DNA of 64,000 nt from Solenopsis invicta (GCF_016802725.1 NC_052670.1:13350141-13414140); one strand, 5' to 3'. Shown: positions 25,316 to 38,794, numbered from the stretch's first letter. Made by a program: numbers and translations. The notes: generated by a model not told the origin, from the sequence alone.

Positions 25316-25690
25316 CTTCATATCATACATGTTGTTATAGGTTTTTAGAATCGCAAGTTTGTTGTAGGATTTTTTAAATTCAAAATGACGGATTAAATAT
25401 AATGGGCAAAATACTTGATAATTAAATCGATTTGTATGCGCTCTAATGTGGAATATAAGTTTTTAAACGCATTAACATAATAACCAAGATATTTTAATCT
25501 TGGAAATAGAGTATATTAAAGTTTTTCTATACTGTGTAAAATAATTTTACGATGTCCTACCCTGTTGAATCCGTCATATTTGATCGGTTATATCAGATCC
25601 ACCATTTTGAATCTAAAATTCGAATAGAAAATTTGACCCAAAAACTTTTGTATACTAATACCACCCATAAGCCTTTCAAATTACGACAAA
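25316..25690. repeat. Dispersed repeat, copy 1
   Basis: Contains AAATTCAAAATGACGGATTA and ATCCACCATTTTGAATCTAA. These motifs recur with ATCCAATATGGCGG at 34640-34760 and 61500-61800. Confidence 0.45.
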
Positions 25691-26402
25691 ATTAAATTTA
25701 TTTGTAGAAACATATTACATTTTTTCAAGTTTGTGTTATGAAGGGTTAAAAATTGAATTTGCAAAAAATCTACAAGAAATATGCGAAAATATTTTATTTC
25801 TTAAAGAGTCTACTTTATTAAAACAAAAATTTGCGATTGTCTAGAACAGTTCACTTACAAATAAATTTAATGTAAGTAGTATTTTTTGGACATTAACGTG
25901 ATTATAACAAAAGCATTTGCAATATTGAACAAATGGCAATTGAAGAGTCAAGATTGATTTCTTTAGATAGTCAAAAACAACAAAGTTTGATAACATTGAT
26001 AAACGTGATATAATTAAAAAAAAAAATAGAAAAAGTGTCTCATATGATACTGTGAGTGAAAAGGTTAATTGCCAACACACAATTAAGAAATAATATATTT
26101 ATATAAATTTATAATTTTCTATTGAGATGTTTCAATCAGTGATTTGTAAGATGTTTCTTGAAAATGCGATAGAACTATTATTTTCAGTGCAAAGCTTCTT
26201 CCCACCTTGGTCAATATCTCACGAGTATGTGTCAAATGTCCGCGTTTGATGATAGATACGGGCAACTGACCTCCTATAGATTCTATGCGCAGACTCTTAA
26301 TTTATTTCTAGGACGAGCGGAAGGAGCACACAGAGATAAACCGCTTTTGGCTGCCGTCCCAGAGGTTGAGTTTGCAAACTGCGCGTTAGGGAGGTTACAA
26401 GG

Positions 26403-26827
26403 TACACAGGGTATCCCATATGTAGCCACCGCATCGCTATGAATTTTTGAATCTATTCGCAGTTCGCGCTCGCGCGCGCGAGCGAATTCTTCTCTTTGAA
26501 AAATATGTCACACTGTACGCGACCCAGTTCTTAAAACAAGTTCCATTACATTTCGTACGAATTGTCTTAACATACTGAAAATGTTTAATCAAAGCACGTT
26601 AGAATTCGCATGAGGTTAAACGAAAAACGGGATACAATTACCAACTCTGCGCAACTGAGTTCTCCGAAAAGCCAATTGTCTTTAATTGCTTACAGCTCCA
26701 GAGAGAGTTACTATCCTTTTATTATGTTTTCGTGAAAAAAAAAGGAAAAACAACCCCATATTGATCGGACCGTCTCTAGGTGAAATCTAGCGAGGTCTAG
26801 CGAGATACGTTTGGGACACCCTGTGTA
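26403..26827. mobile_element. TIR-bounded non-autonomous element with TA ends
   Basis: TACACAGGGTATCCCA at 26403 is mirrored by TGGGACACCCTGTGTA ending at 26827. The TA at both outer ends fits a TA target duplication, as in Tc1/mariner-type elements. The interior has no recognisable transposase and includes a 16-base GC palindrome at 26468-26483. Confidence 0.55.
26468..26483. repeat. Perfect GC palindrome
   Basis: GCTCGCGCGCGCGAGC is fully self-complementary with an alternating CG core, so it has cruciform or Z-DNA potential. Confidence 0.8.
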
Positions 26828-27777
26828 GAATCACAGTTCTTACCCTACCGCGATACGACCACTGCACATTTGCTCTATATCCCAGAAAACTGAAATTTAT
26901 TTGTATCCCTTTTCTTTCGATTTCGTGCCGAGGCATAGCCGGAACTCTTCACCAGAATATACTCGCCCTAAATTACGGTCATCAACTACACCTTCGTTTT
27001 ATTTTTCTTTCGTGTTAGGATATCGAATGAAAGTGGGGAGAGAATAAATATCGTTATCTTTTACATGGTTTCACATATTTACGTATGTTTTAATATTAAT
27101 CATGTAAGCGCGTATGTTTTAACATTAACGCTATTGTTTCCTCAAATATACTCTTTATATCCGCGATGTCCTTTTTTAGAATAAAAAAATGTTTGCAAGT
27201 AAATATTTAATTTTACTTCGTATTAATAATTTATTTATTAAGTATATTTATGAAATTAGAGATTACGATTTTTTCAATACCCTTCTAAAAAGTTTTTTGG
27301 TTTTTATAATTGGTTTTTATAATTTTTGCTGATATCTCCCTCGAGAAAGGGCTACTTCCTTTGCAATGAGAATAACAACTTTTTAAATCAAAACACACAA
27401 TACTTATATAGTTACATTCTAGTACATTGAGGAAATAATGCTTATGCATTTCTGCCGAAAAATATTGTTAACGAATATTAATCGGTAATCACGTGACGTT
27501 AGATGTAATTAAGGCAAACGATCGCAAAAGGGAACTATCTCGTGCCTGCGCTGCTCGATAGAGAAACCCCGTGAGAATCACGCCCCGTCGCAAATTACTT
27601 TCCACTCCTGCTAAAGTAACCCCCCAAAACAGTCGCGTGCCCGTGCGCGCGCGCATACCCGCTCGTTTTCGTGCCTCGGTGTGTATGTACGTGTGTATAC
27701 AAGCCCGTATCGTGTAAAGCGAAGAGTATACGACACTCTATCGCTTTCCCACCACGTTCGCTAGGTGGGCGAGGCAC

Positions 27778-27801
27778 CTGCGACCTCTTTTGCTGACCCA
27801 T
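27778..27801 (-). CDS. Rapsn: Candidate first coding exon of rapsyn (MGQQKR...)
   Basis: An ATG at 27801-27799 opens MGQQKRSQ before a CAG|GTGCCT donor (phase 0). This could join the phase-0 acceptor at 24421. Alternatively a weak donor two codons earlier (AG|GTCGCA, phase 2) could join the better acceptor at 24440 and give MGQQKS. Vertebrate rapsyn begins MGQDQT and is N-myristoylated at Gly2, so an MG start is suggestive. Neither pairing has two strong splice sites, so this is a hypothesis. Confidence 0.28.
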
Positions 27802-30576
27802 TTACGAGCTACGAGATACGGTACGGCGTTGCGATTCTAAGTGGAAAATCGAACCACATCCCCCCGGTTCTTCCACGCGTCGAGATCGATCATCGAAATA
27901 CAAGGCACCTGCCCTTGTCGTCCCTTGCCGTATGCCTTCCGCTTCCCGTAAGCATTATAGTGGCTTTGCTTGATCTCGTTAATGACTTTGCGCAAGGGTC
28001 GTTAGAAAGTAAAGATGTTTTTTTGAATAATGTGAAAAAATATAATTAACGTAGCCAATTAAAGTCACAGGATTTCTAATTAAATAATGGTCTACTTAGG
28101 TATCGTATAAAATTTATACTTGCAATACGTTACGATCACAAAGGTTGCCTAAATAAGCTCTGATAATATATTTAATACAAAAAATTACTTTTCTGCAACG
28201 TTATTATTATATTACTTTGATATTATTTATTTTTAATACACAAGTATTCAACGGTTTTTTTTAAATATAATTTCCCATTTACTTTTTTAGTCTTTATAAA
28301 TTTCTATTTAAATGTCAAACACATTTTTTATAAGTACACAAAAAAAGCAATTTTCATAATTACTCTTTTATTACATTAATTAGCAAAATAAAAAGCGACC
28401 TACTTCGTTGGACCTTAATATATTATTTCTGCTTCAATAGAACATTTTATACATTTTTGCATCGATATTTACACAGTACAGTATTCTATATTAAATTAAA
28501 AACGTTTTAAAAGCCTGCTGAAACACCTGCTCTCATTACAGATATATGCTACTTTTCGTTATTACATTTGCCAACATGTGTGAAAAAAAGTTTTATTTTA
28601 TCAATATTTTTTATTTTATTATTTCAGTATTATAATAAAAAATTATTCTTGATATTGTAGATGAATTTTTTAAATAAAATAAAATGAGTTAGAGAAGAAT
28701 CTTAATTTAGAATCTGTGTGATTTAAAGAATTTAAAAGCAATAATCAATAGCATAACAATCATTCGGATTAAGATACTGTAACGTTACAAATAACAATAA
28801 ATGAGAGAATGAGTTAAAGTTAAAAGTGATTTTGATGTTAATTAAGACTGGTTATTACAAATTGGAATAAAATAAAAAATTTAATAAATTTTAATTTTGA
28901 ACAGCTTTTATATAATATTTTCCCATTTTTCTAATTCTTGTTTTAGATTTATAAAAATGTACACGTGGAAAGTGCGTTTTACCTTTATATTATTTTTTTT
29001 ACATAGTTGTAGTTTTTTTTAGTATTTCAAGCAAGCACATTTATCATTTGTATAATGTATTTTAATATATAGTTTCTGCTTTGTTTATGATAAAAAAATT
29101 AATTACTTTGATATGTACAATAGTAATTTGATATGTAAAGTAAAATAAAATCAACAAGATATCAAGATAATATTTGTTTTTAATGCTACTCGCACACAAT
29201 AATTTATTATCAATAAATAATTGTGCATAAATGACAAATCCAGATGTTTAATACGCATATAAAGGTAATAATAAGTTTAATGTATGAATAAATATATATA
29301 TTGACCTCTTTTACTACGTTCAAGAAACAAATAAAAATAATCTTATTATAACAAAAATTATGAAAATAATTAAAAAAATTTTTAATTATTTTACGCTTTT
29401 TCAATAACGTTCTTTTTACATATAATCAATAATTAATTTAAATAATAATGTAAACTTATTTGTACTGTAATTTTTAGTAGATTAATTAAAATGTATGCGG
29501 AGAGAACTTTCTCATATAATTAAAATTCTCTCTAGAATTCATTAATAAAATTTGATTAAATTTTATTAAAGTTACAGTTAAATTCTTCAAAGTAGCCTTC
29601 GAAGTTATGCCGTTCCACGACTATCATAATTCTGAGGGTAAATTCTAAGAGAAAGGTTCCTCCGCGTATAATGTACTACGTATCACATTTAGCTGTTCTC
29701 ATAATTTGAAATTCGTTGCTGTTATTTCATGCTGTAAACAACAATACTTGCCCGAGGTAATCCCTGGACGAGATAGACTCCCATGACATGGCTGTACGTC
29801 TTTCTTGGTGCGGCTTCTTCTCTCCGTCCCGAGGTGCAGCTGTTTCCTCTCTCTTTCTCTTCTTCTAGGCGCTCCAATCTCATCTCTCGCCGCCAGCATT
29901 ATCATGTCCGCGCACCCGCGTGAGATAGAGCATATCACTTCCCTTGATTTGCGATTTGCACAACGCGTGATCACGACGCACGACGCAACGTGTGTCGACT
30001 CGAGACTCCAATCGTCCGCATTCAATCGACCCCGAAAGACAGATACTCGACGTATGTAACGGTTAGTGTCGAGTCCTTATCTCTATCGTTCGACAAACTC
30101 GGGGATTGAGCGAACAACAATCGAGACTTCGCGCGACGCGAAACACGCGAGGGTTGCGCCCTTGTTTACATCAATCATCTTACAAATTTATCCGATGCCT
30201 TCTCATGCTTGGCGCCGAAAATCACCCTTATCGGTAGCGAACAACGGAATTAAGCGCCCGTCGAAGAAAAATCCCTCGAATTCGATCGAGAGAAGCTTAA
30301 CTTCGCTAATTTGTGCGACAGACTGCTTACAAGGTATCTTCGCGGTGAGGAAAGCGAAGTGATAAGAATCGAAGGGTCGATGGAAGATTTTAAGTTCTAG
30401 GACTTTCAGTTGGACGAGATTCGCATCGTAATTGTTCCTCGATTGTTTCCTTGCCGAGGGCGATGCGTTTGAAGGAAGCGGTGGGGCTGAGCCGACAGTC
30501 GTTGAGGTAGATCGAGGATCGTCTTATCGCTGACTTCCTCGCGCAGGGGATTATTCTTTTGTTCTTTTTTTTTACC

Positions 30577-30607
30577 TTTTTATTTTTATTTTTATTTTTA
30601 TTTTTTT
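30577..30607. repeat. (TTTTTA)n tandem repeat
   Basis: Five consecutive TTTTTA/TTTTTAT units inside the CpG-rich island. Confidence 0.75.
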
Positions 30608-31599
30608 GGACAGATTCGATGCGCTTACTTGCTAAAAACGTATAGGGATGCACACCTCGGTCGAGAAAAATAATTTGCACGCCCGCGTGTCTTTGTACTT
30701 ATATGTCTAATTGAGCACCGTGGACTCGCGCGAGTACTTGCGCGCATTGACGAGGAATAGGGAGAGTCCCGCGAGTGTCTCCCTCTCTTTATTTCTTCCT
30801 ACCGTTAATGTAATTGGCAAATGTTGCGTGGCAGTTTCTTCGATCGGCCGATCGATGGGGATTGTTTCAGGTATTCGACCACGCGTGACACGTACGACCG
30901 CTTGAGTCTCACGGTACAAGAGAGTAGTACTTAAGTGTCTCTTCTTCCTCTGCCTCTCGTAGGAGCGAATAACTTTTCTCTTCGCTCGCGCTTCTCGGGC
31001 CGTTCTCGACTCTTCAGCTTTCTTTCTCTCTCCCACAAGCGTCGTGCTTCGAACGTGTACAGCTTGCGCGCGGGTCGAATCGTCGAACGTTTGATTATCG
31101 GGAATCGCGTAACGTGATATACTATGCAATTTGTCAACGTCGTTATTTAGATCTCTATGAAAAGGTTTAACACACGTATAATATTTTATATATTTTGCAT
31201 CTACGATGTACTTAAATAAACTTTTAACATGTATGTATACATGTATATCTAATATAGATCCGCGCGGCGCTCCGCGTTTGTCGTGTGCGTGTCTGTTGTG
31301 TGTACCCGTATGTATATGCGTGCGTACGCACTTGTTTCTCTTATCGAACAGTAATCGGCCGCCCCTAATTACTCCGGCCCGTGTGTCGGACGGTGCTGAA
31401 CGTGCGTTCTTGTTTTAAAAAAGCGCTCCTAATCCTTTCGCCGCTTCGGGGATTAACGACGGGAGATGGAAAAGCTTCGGGATACTATCGCGATGTATCA
31501 CTCACATTTATATCAACACTACGTGAATCGGGGGGTGAAGTAATGACGATTAATCGACGGCGAGAAGCTCCGGAAAAACGATCGCTTTTTTTTCCGTCC

Positions 31600-31602
<3 letters not shown>

Positions 31603-31639
<37 letters not shown>
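31603..31639. repeat. (TC)n microsatellite
   Basis: TC dinucleotide run preceded by TCTG units. Confidence 0.9.
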
Positions 31640-31642
<3 letters not shown>

Positions 31643-32050
31643 GAATCTCCTTTTTTTCTCACCCCGTGACTTCGTGAAACTTTCCGATTCTCAGTTTTGA
31701 CGCGTGTTCAGCACCGAGAAGGTTAAGGGACGCGCCGTCCCCGAAACTAGGATCGCGTCGACCCGCGGTGTCCCAGTTACCGTCGGTGACCCCCGGCGCG
31801 CTTTTTCTCCCCCTCTCTACTACCGTGCGAGCGCTCTAACTTCGCGAGAGCTCGCGCAAGTGAAATACGCGGATTCCCGTTCGCGAGATTCCGGGCGGAT
31901 CCATCGAGCGTTCTCCTAATTCCGCTCGTAAAACCGCTGCCGCCCGTCTCTCCTCCCTTCCGTCCCGACGATTATCTCGGGCGGTTCAACGCCACGTGCG
32001 TGCGAGGAAAGATCTCTTCGTCGCTCCACGTATCTTTCTGCGATACTCGC

Positions 32051-32119
32051 GCAGAGCAGCAGCAACAGCAGAGCAGTAGCAGTAGCAGCAATAGCAGCAG
32101 CGATAGCAGCAACAGTAGC
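32051..32119 (+). repeat. Imperfect CAG/AGC trinucleotide repeat
   Basis: About 20 AGC/AGT/AAC triplets. In one plus frame they would read as a Gln run, then Ser/Asn; on the minus strand Leu/Cys. Trinucleotide runs are often coding, but the surrounding frame is not recognised. Confidence 0.7.
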
Positions 32120-32639
32120 GGGGTGCGCGTGTCGCTTAGCCCTCGGAATCTCTCCTTCCCCGCGCGTCGTTTCGTCGCACCGTCGCGATTTAGATCGGGA
32201 AGGACACGTAGTCCGACAGGCAATCAGCGTTCGTATTCGGCGCCCATCGCGCGCCCATCGCCGAGCGTTCGCGTACGATCGTGGGGCCAGGCAACAGCAG
32301 CAGCGCGGCGCGCAATGACGATGACGGCGACGCGGGTCGTTCCCGCTCGCTGACGATGTGACAGTAGCTCTGTGGTGGGCGCCCCGAGGCGTCTCCTCAT
32401 GCCGTCGCTGATTGATCCCCCCGGTCTATCTCCGTTTCAGGCCGCTGTCGCCGTTCCGGCCTTGTCCCCCTTCCGCCGTCAGTGCCACCGTGCGTTCTGG
32501 CGCCTCCGCCGCCGCGCGCGCGAAAACCACCCCGCGGCCGCTCGTTATCGGCAACGAGGACAGCCGAGGCCGCGGAAGGTTACGGGCGCGCGATGCGGAT
32601 CGAGAGAGGAGCCCGCTGCGCGCTCGCACACCGTCTCCT

Positions 32640-32690
32640 TCCTCAAACCTCTTTCTCCCACCCCCTGTCTATTTCTCCCTCTTTCCTTCC

Positions 32691-32735
<45 letters not shown>

Positions 32736-33260
32736 GCGCGCTTATGGGGTTGGTCCTCTCGCGGAGGTACGCCGCGCGGCACCCGCGAAAATCCACCGCC
32801 GGTGGCCGGAGCAGAACTGTCGCGCCCGAGCCGCAGCAGCCCGCAACACACGACCCAACCGATCCTACCCCACGGATCCCCCGCCTCGGGCTTTCTCTCT
32901 CCTCGCCCGTGTTCCACCCCTGTTCCGCCGCCGGAACTCACCACCCTTCACTCTACCACTGTCTCGCTCCTTCCTCTTCCTCGCGCTCGCTTCCTCTTTC
33001 TCTCTCCCCCGCTCTTCCGTCGGCGCCGCGCCACTGCGCGCGTCCCGCAACCTTCGCCTCCATTCTTCTCTCCCACATTTCCAACCCTATTCCTCCCTCG
33101 TTTTCTCATCCCTTGCGTCCTCCACCACAGGCCCCTCCGGCCCTCTCTATCGCGAGCAAACCGCCTTCCGATGAAAGTTTCTCTCCCTTCCCCCCCCTTC
33201 CCCGTTCCTTTCTCACCCCCGCTTCACCCATCAGCTTCGCCCGACTCTTGATCTCCGTCC
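32640..33260 (+). repeat. Pyrimidine-rich strand with (CT)n run
   Basis: About 600 bases where the plus strand is dominated by C and T, with a pure (CT)n run at 32692-32731. The bias opens all three plus frames at once, which explains the long frames at 32372-33421. Confidence 0.75.
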
Positions 33261-33897
33261 GTCTTTCCATCGTTATCCTTGTGTGCCTTCAACCTTACGT
33301 CACAGCGTTGTGGATGGCCAAGTTTCATCTCGTTACCAAAACTTACAGTGGTCACAGCAAACTCTTTAAACGTCGGTCGACGTGTCGACACGCGTGTTCC
33401 CTGTTGACTAAACATAATTGAAAGTTACGGATGGTTAATGTAATAACTGATTTTGGATCAGTTTATTATCAGTAAATACGCATTTTTGATGATAATAATA
33501 ATAGAAATAAATTCCATGCTCTTTTCAAGTACAAAATGCACTTTCAGCTCATTAAATTTTTATCACAGATTGCCGCTGCTGAGGAGTTGGGAAGTAGATT
33601 AGCCAATCTAAAAAATGTTTGCCAACCGAACCTCCCAGATTAAAATTCTGCTTAAGTAACGTTTTTGAAATTAGTTGAAGAAACCAATCAATGGGAAATT
33701 TAATTTGTTGTAAGCCTTTAATCAAATCTGTTTACGCTGTGATATAATCTCGTGTTTGTCTTTTGGTATCTAGTTCATGAAAGTACATACATTTCGACTA
33801 TAAAATATTAACCATTTATATAAAAGAATAAAGCAACGATGAAATACCAAGAATTACATAGTATCAATTGTTCGCAATTTTTGAATAATGTTAAGTT

Positions 33898-33950
33898 TTA
33901 TTAATTTTATTAATTTTTTATTAATTTTATTAATTTATTAATTTTTCTTG
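33898..33950. repeat. AT tandem repeat
   Basis: Repeated TTTTATTAA / TTTATTAA units in tandem. Confidence 0.7.
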
Positions 33951-34639
33951 TACTTTGTAAAAGCAAATAATAAAACTTATTTAATTTTACCTTGGGTTAT
34001 TTCATATATATTTTTCAATGTATTCTAGATATATATTAATTTTATAATAAAGGAAAATAATGTTTGGTTTTTCTAAAATTATCACTTATTATTGTATAAA
34101 TGAATTTTATAAATAATTCAAGTCGAACAAATTTATCATTTTTATGACTAATGTTATATTTTATTCGTTTGATTTTTATGTTGGAAAAATACCTTCTTTG
34201 CTGTTTCTTCCAACCCTCTGCGAATGTTCTATAAATATATACTGATAGAAGGGGATGATATTCAAGTCTCAAGTTCCTTCCCTAGAAAGGAGGCGCGACC
34301 TTGTGAGATACAAATAAAGGTCCTTTGTAAGATTGGTGTGTCAAGTCAGTAAAATCTTTAATCTCTTATTTAGACGGTCCCATCTTTACGCTTTGGCAAA
34401 CTTTGGCTCTGCTGGATAAGAGGTCTTTCATTTTATCAAATATGTATAAAGGCATTAAGGCACGTACAAGGGAATTTTTTCCTTGTCTCTCACAGCAGGG
34501 GGATGGTGTATACACAATACACTAAACGTGACATGGGGGCGTTATTATTTTAACTTCTTCATATTTTTCTTATTTTTTTACACGGAACAATTAGCATTTA
34601 ATTCACGTCTTACTAAAAGTCCTTAGGATCACTGAATAT

Positions 34640-34760
34640 AAATCTGTAATCAAAGTTTCAAAATTTAAAATGACAGATCCAATATGGCGGATCAAAATTT
34701 AATAAAATTTAGTATTTTGGTCCATTATATTAAATATGCCATTTTTAATCTTATAATTTT
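34640..34760. repeat. Dispersed repeat, copy 2
   Basis: TTTCAAAATTTAAAATGACA, then GATCCAATATGGCGGATCAA, and ATATGCCATTTTTAATC. It shares its order of motifs with the copy at 61500-61800. Confidence 0.5.
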
Positions 34761-37700
34761 TACTGCAGCTTTATTATCAGTAATATTAAAAATCTATTTT
34801 ATACAACTTACATATAAATAACAAAATTTACAAGATATCTAGATCAAGGAATGAAACTTACAAGGTGTTGATTTTTTTGTGAAAAATCCTATCTTTTATC
34901 TTTAAAATGAGAAGTCGCTATTTTTATTTTTGTGAGATACAAATTTTTAAAGAATTGAGTCATATATGTCCCATCAAGTATGAAAAGGTTAAGAGCGGTT
35001 CTAATGTCGCGTACGTTATTCACAATTTGATTGAGGACGTTACTTTTTTATTTAGCGTATTCCTGATACGTATACTATCGTTCATAAATTCAGGAAGACT
35101 TGACATTCTTTCGCATTTCTTGAAAAATTAAATTTGAAAATAGTTTTCAAAAAATTTTCAAAATATTAAGTAAATCGAGAACATTACAACAAATTTTTTT
35201 TGTAAACTCTTTAATTTTGAAATTAAAAAAGATTTTGTAAAAAACAGTTTTTACTCAAGAACTTCATATCATTATAAAATCATTAAGAAAAGTTATTGTT
35301 ACAGTGTGTGCATAAATTTATTTATAACGTACAATATACACGTGATTTTATCCACCTTAAATTCAAAATAAAAAATAAAAAAATTTGCATTTCAATTTTA
35401 AAAAAATCATTTTATAGCTTACAGATTCTACTTTAAAATATTTTCTAAATTACATAAAAATGAAATTTGGGGTTTTTCAATATTTTTATTTTACTTATTC
35501 AGCAAGCTTTATAGCTTGACAAATCAACAGACAAAAATTAACGAAAAAATGAAATAAAAAAAGTACAAAGCTCTGATTTATATATTGCATAGAATAATCT
35601 AGCGAGAAACATTCTTGTGCCTCAAAAACGGTATCCTGGATATTCCCGGTAGGATTAAACGCGTGTTCTCACCAAGATGTGAGATGCATTTTGGGGATGC
35701 TTGGAAGGGAGCAGTGACACGCACCCGGCACTCTCCGATCAGCTGTCGCCTTTTTCTCAAGTCAACGGGACAGAAACGTTTCTTTCGGTTTTACGGCTCG
35801 AAGGTTGTAAAGCCTAATGGAACGCGGGCACGTTCGGCGATACCGCTATATCGATGCTGGCGTTTAAGTACCAGCGACAGTAAAAGCTCTTTCCGGCTAC
35901 CGGGAAATGATGCAGCCTCCTTATGCAAACGAGACTAAGATGGATAGTCGCGCTTTGCCACGATTCGGCTTTTCCGAGAAAGCAATTTTCTCGTTACTCA
36001 TAAGTTATAAAGTTGTTCTGCATGTAAGGATTTCCAATATCTACATCATTTACGAGTGAGCAAGTGTGACGACAGAAGTGAGGAAATTGCGATGAAATAT
36101 ACGCGAAGAAGGAAATACACGCGTGAATATCTTGCAGGCTGTATCCGCACGTTATAGCTAAATCCATTTGCGAAATCGTGTTGGCTCGACAAAGCAAGCT
36201 TGTAATATGCAGTAGAAAATTGGTTCGCAAACTAACACATAATTTGATATCGCACAGACAAATAAAAAATTTATTAAAAGGATAGAAAATATTGCACTGT
36301 TTACACTTTATAGTGAATTTAATGCAAAAAGTGTATAAAATTTGTATTATGTATTACATTGACGGGTGAATGTTTTAAATATGCATAGAAACATTTTTTT
36401 ATAAAAAGAGACATTTTAAGTAATTATATAAATAAATGTTAGTTGTATAATAATTTAATAATTATTTTTAAAGATTAAAGACACATGTCAGATGGCAAAC
36501 TGATATTATTTGTCGTCACTTTAACGTAAAAATTGTGTCTTTGACAATATTTGATCATCAAAATGCCGATAAATAACATCAACTGCTACCTGAGATTATT
36601 ATTTTAACACCTGTTTGCCTGTTTTATTTGACCTTTATGTATCGTTTATTATATCATTTTTCTTTTGTTGAAATTTATACAAGCTGTTATCTCATTAAGT
36701 TTTTTTTAAGGATAATAAAACAGTGATATTTGGATTTGTAACGATATATCGATTGAAAGATGATTTTATTTAACAAAGTTTTATATATTACAGAAGTAGT
36801 ATCGTAAAATAAATCAATCATGATTTGAGAGACTTTATATTCCGAAAAGATAAAGGCACAGGTAACAAATTTAGCAAGTAAAATTGACTAAAGATAGGCA
36901 ATACAAAATTATGTTGAACTAAAACTAACAGATCCAATATGTTTCTATTTTAAAAGCGGATGGAGGCGCCTAAACACGTAAAACCCGCGCGACGCGTGTG
37001 CGTGATGTGATAGATTGAGCTTATTTAGATGGAGAAGAGATAAAAGAAAAAAAGGAAGGAGAACGTTATCCACGCGCATCAATGGCAATATAGAATCGGG
37101 AATCAAAACAAATTGATTTCTAAACGGACTAAAGTTTTGTGTCTCTATGCGATAGACTATATAATTACATCAATATTGCCTATCCCATAATCTTTCTGTT
37201 ATATTATTTGTACACGTATAAATGAATTGATTAAACTAATTGGTTAAAATAATTTGGGATTTTAAGTATTATTTCATTGACATTTGTCATACGCATAATA
37301 AATTCATAACTGCAAACATATTCAATAAATAATGTTAAATTTTTGAAATTATCAAGGATAACTAGCCCTTTGATTATTTATCCTTGCAAACATATTATAT
37401 TATTGTACAATATGAAATTTTTGTAATCTGTATTTCAAATGTTATATGTAGCATTAATCCAAAATATTGCTTATCACTTATGGTAACAAGAAACTCGTTA
37501 CTTTAAAAAACTTACATAAATTTTATTTCAGTACTTATTTTACATTTTACATCATTAAAATTCAAAATTAAAAAAAAACAATGTTAAAAATATAAAATTT
37601 TTAATCCTTATATCTTTCTTTAATTTTAATACTTATATCTTCCTTTGTTTTTAATAATTATATTTTGTTGATATTTTTAATAATTATAAGTAATTGAGAA

Positions 37701-38610
37701 TATTTAATTAATATCACCATTAAAAAAAATCGTTAATAAATTGTGGCGTATTTTAAATAGTAGTAAAATAAGTATTATAATAATGTAAATTAATTGAATC
37801 AAATAATAAATAATATACACTCTTTATATTTTATAAACATAAACAAAACAGTTTGCAGAAAAAAAAAGAATTTACTATTATATATATTCAATAATGCAAA
37901 ATTCAAAAATACTAAAAAGTTTTTGTAACATTATATTATTTCAGTATTATGTTTTGTAATATTTATCGGAAAGTTAATTTTCGAAATTTAATTTGTAATT
38001 ATAAAAATAATTCAACAAAAGTATATTCTATTGTCGTCTATATAATTACATCGTAATAAGTGCTGTAGCAAAATCTATAAATATAAAAAAATCCTTACGA
38101 TCAGATAAAAAATTTAAATTATTTATTTATAAAGTATAAAGGCTAAATGCTTAATAAATGAATTATCATGATTGGAATGAATATTTCTGTAATTATTACA
38201 AAATTATTTTTAAATAAAATCTAATATTTAAAGCTATCGACAAAGCTGGTTTGGCATAAATATTATGAATATATTTATGTAATGTTAATTCTTTGCATTT
38301 TCTAGAAATATTAGAAACCTTGAGAAATGCAAATTAGATTAACCCATAATCCGAGACATGTTCCTTTAATGGTGCGGCTTGAAATGTAATGTATTTTCTA
38401 CTCCGCTAGAATGTAAGCGGAGCATGAAATTTCGATTATGTTTTGATATTCTTGATATTTCCAAAATATAACAAGAAGTTAAAATTTGCAAAAAATTTAT
38501 TAACATAATTTATTAACATTTATATCGTTAATAGCAAAATTAGCATATAATAAGAGGGCTGATGTAAAATACCTCATATAATATTCATGGATAGAAAGTC
38601 GAACGAATTA

Positions 38611-38794
38611 TCGTTACTTTTATTTTTTTATAATGATGATTTGTAATGAAGTTACAATTTTTCATAATGGTAATCATAACGAGTTAATAGTCAAAAGTGA
38701 TTACTCTAACTTTGGTCTTACCACTACTGTTATGGAAAATTGTATTATACAATGTCATTACTAAATCGTTATTATAAAAAAGTAACGGTAACGA
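38611..38794. mobile_element. Foldback element, about 184 bp
   Basis: TCGTTACTTTTATTTTTTTA, then TAATGATGATTTGTAATGA, is mirrored by TCATTACTAAATCGTTATTA and TAAAAAAGTAACGGTAACGA. Arms are about 65 bases, with several mismatches. Confidence 0.7.

Larger units (their letters stand above)
24441..29589. other. Spacer upstream of rapsyn
   Basis: AT-rich sequence with a dispersed 'ATGGCGG'-type repeat (25316-25690), a TIR-bounded element (26403-26827) and a moderately GC-rich patch at 27540-28000 that contains the candidate MGQQKR exon. Other open frames are unrecognised. Confidence 0.5.
29590..33420. promoter_or_regulatory. CpG-rich island in the rapsyn-nautilus spacer
   Basis: A block of high GC with abundant CG dinucleotides in AT-rich surroundings. 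It holds many long overlapping open frames on both strands, none resembling a known protein. It has a CAG/AGC-rich stretch (32051-32119), two (TC)n runs and a pyrimidine-rich plus strand (32640-33260). In insects such islands often mark promoters and 5' UTRs. It may serve the 5' end of rapsyn (minus) or an unidentified gene. Confidence 0.4.

Noticed and set aside
26227..26442. 71-codon open frame next to a TIR
   Set aside because: Considered as a transposase remnant, but no DDE or other catalytic motif is visible and the frame crosses the TIR.
32372..33421. 349-codon plus-strand open frame, with two more long frames overlapping it
   Set aside because: All three frames are open because of a pyrimidine-rich strand. 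The products are Ser/Leu/Pro/Arg low complexity with no domain or splice logic.
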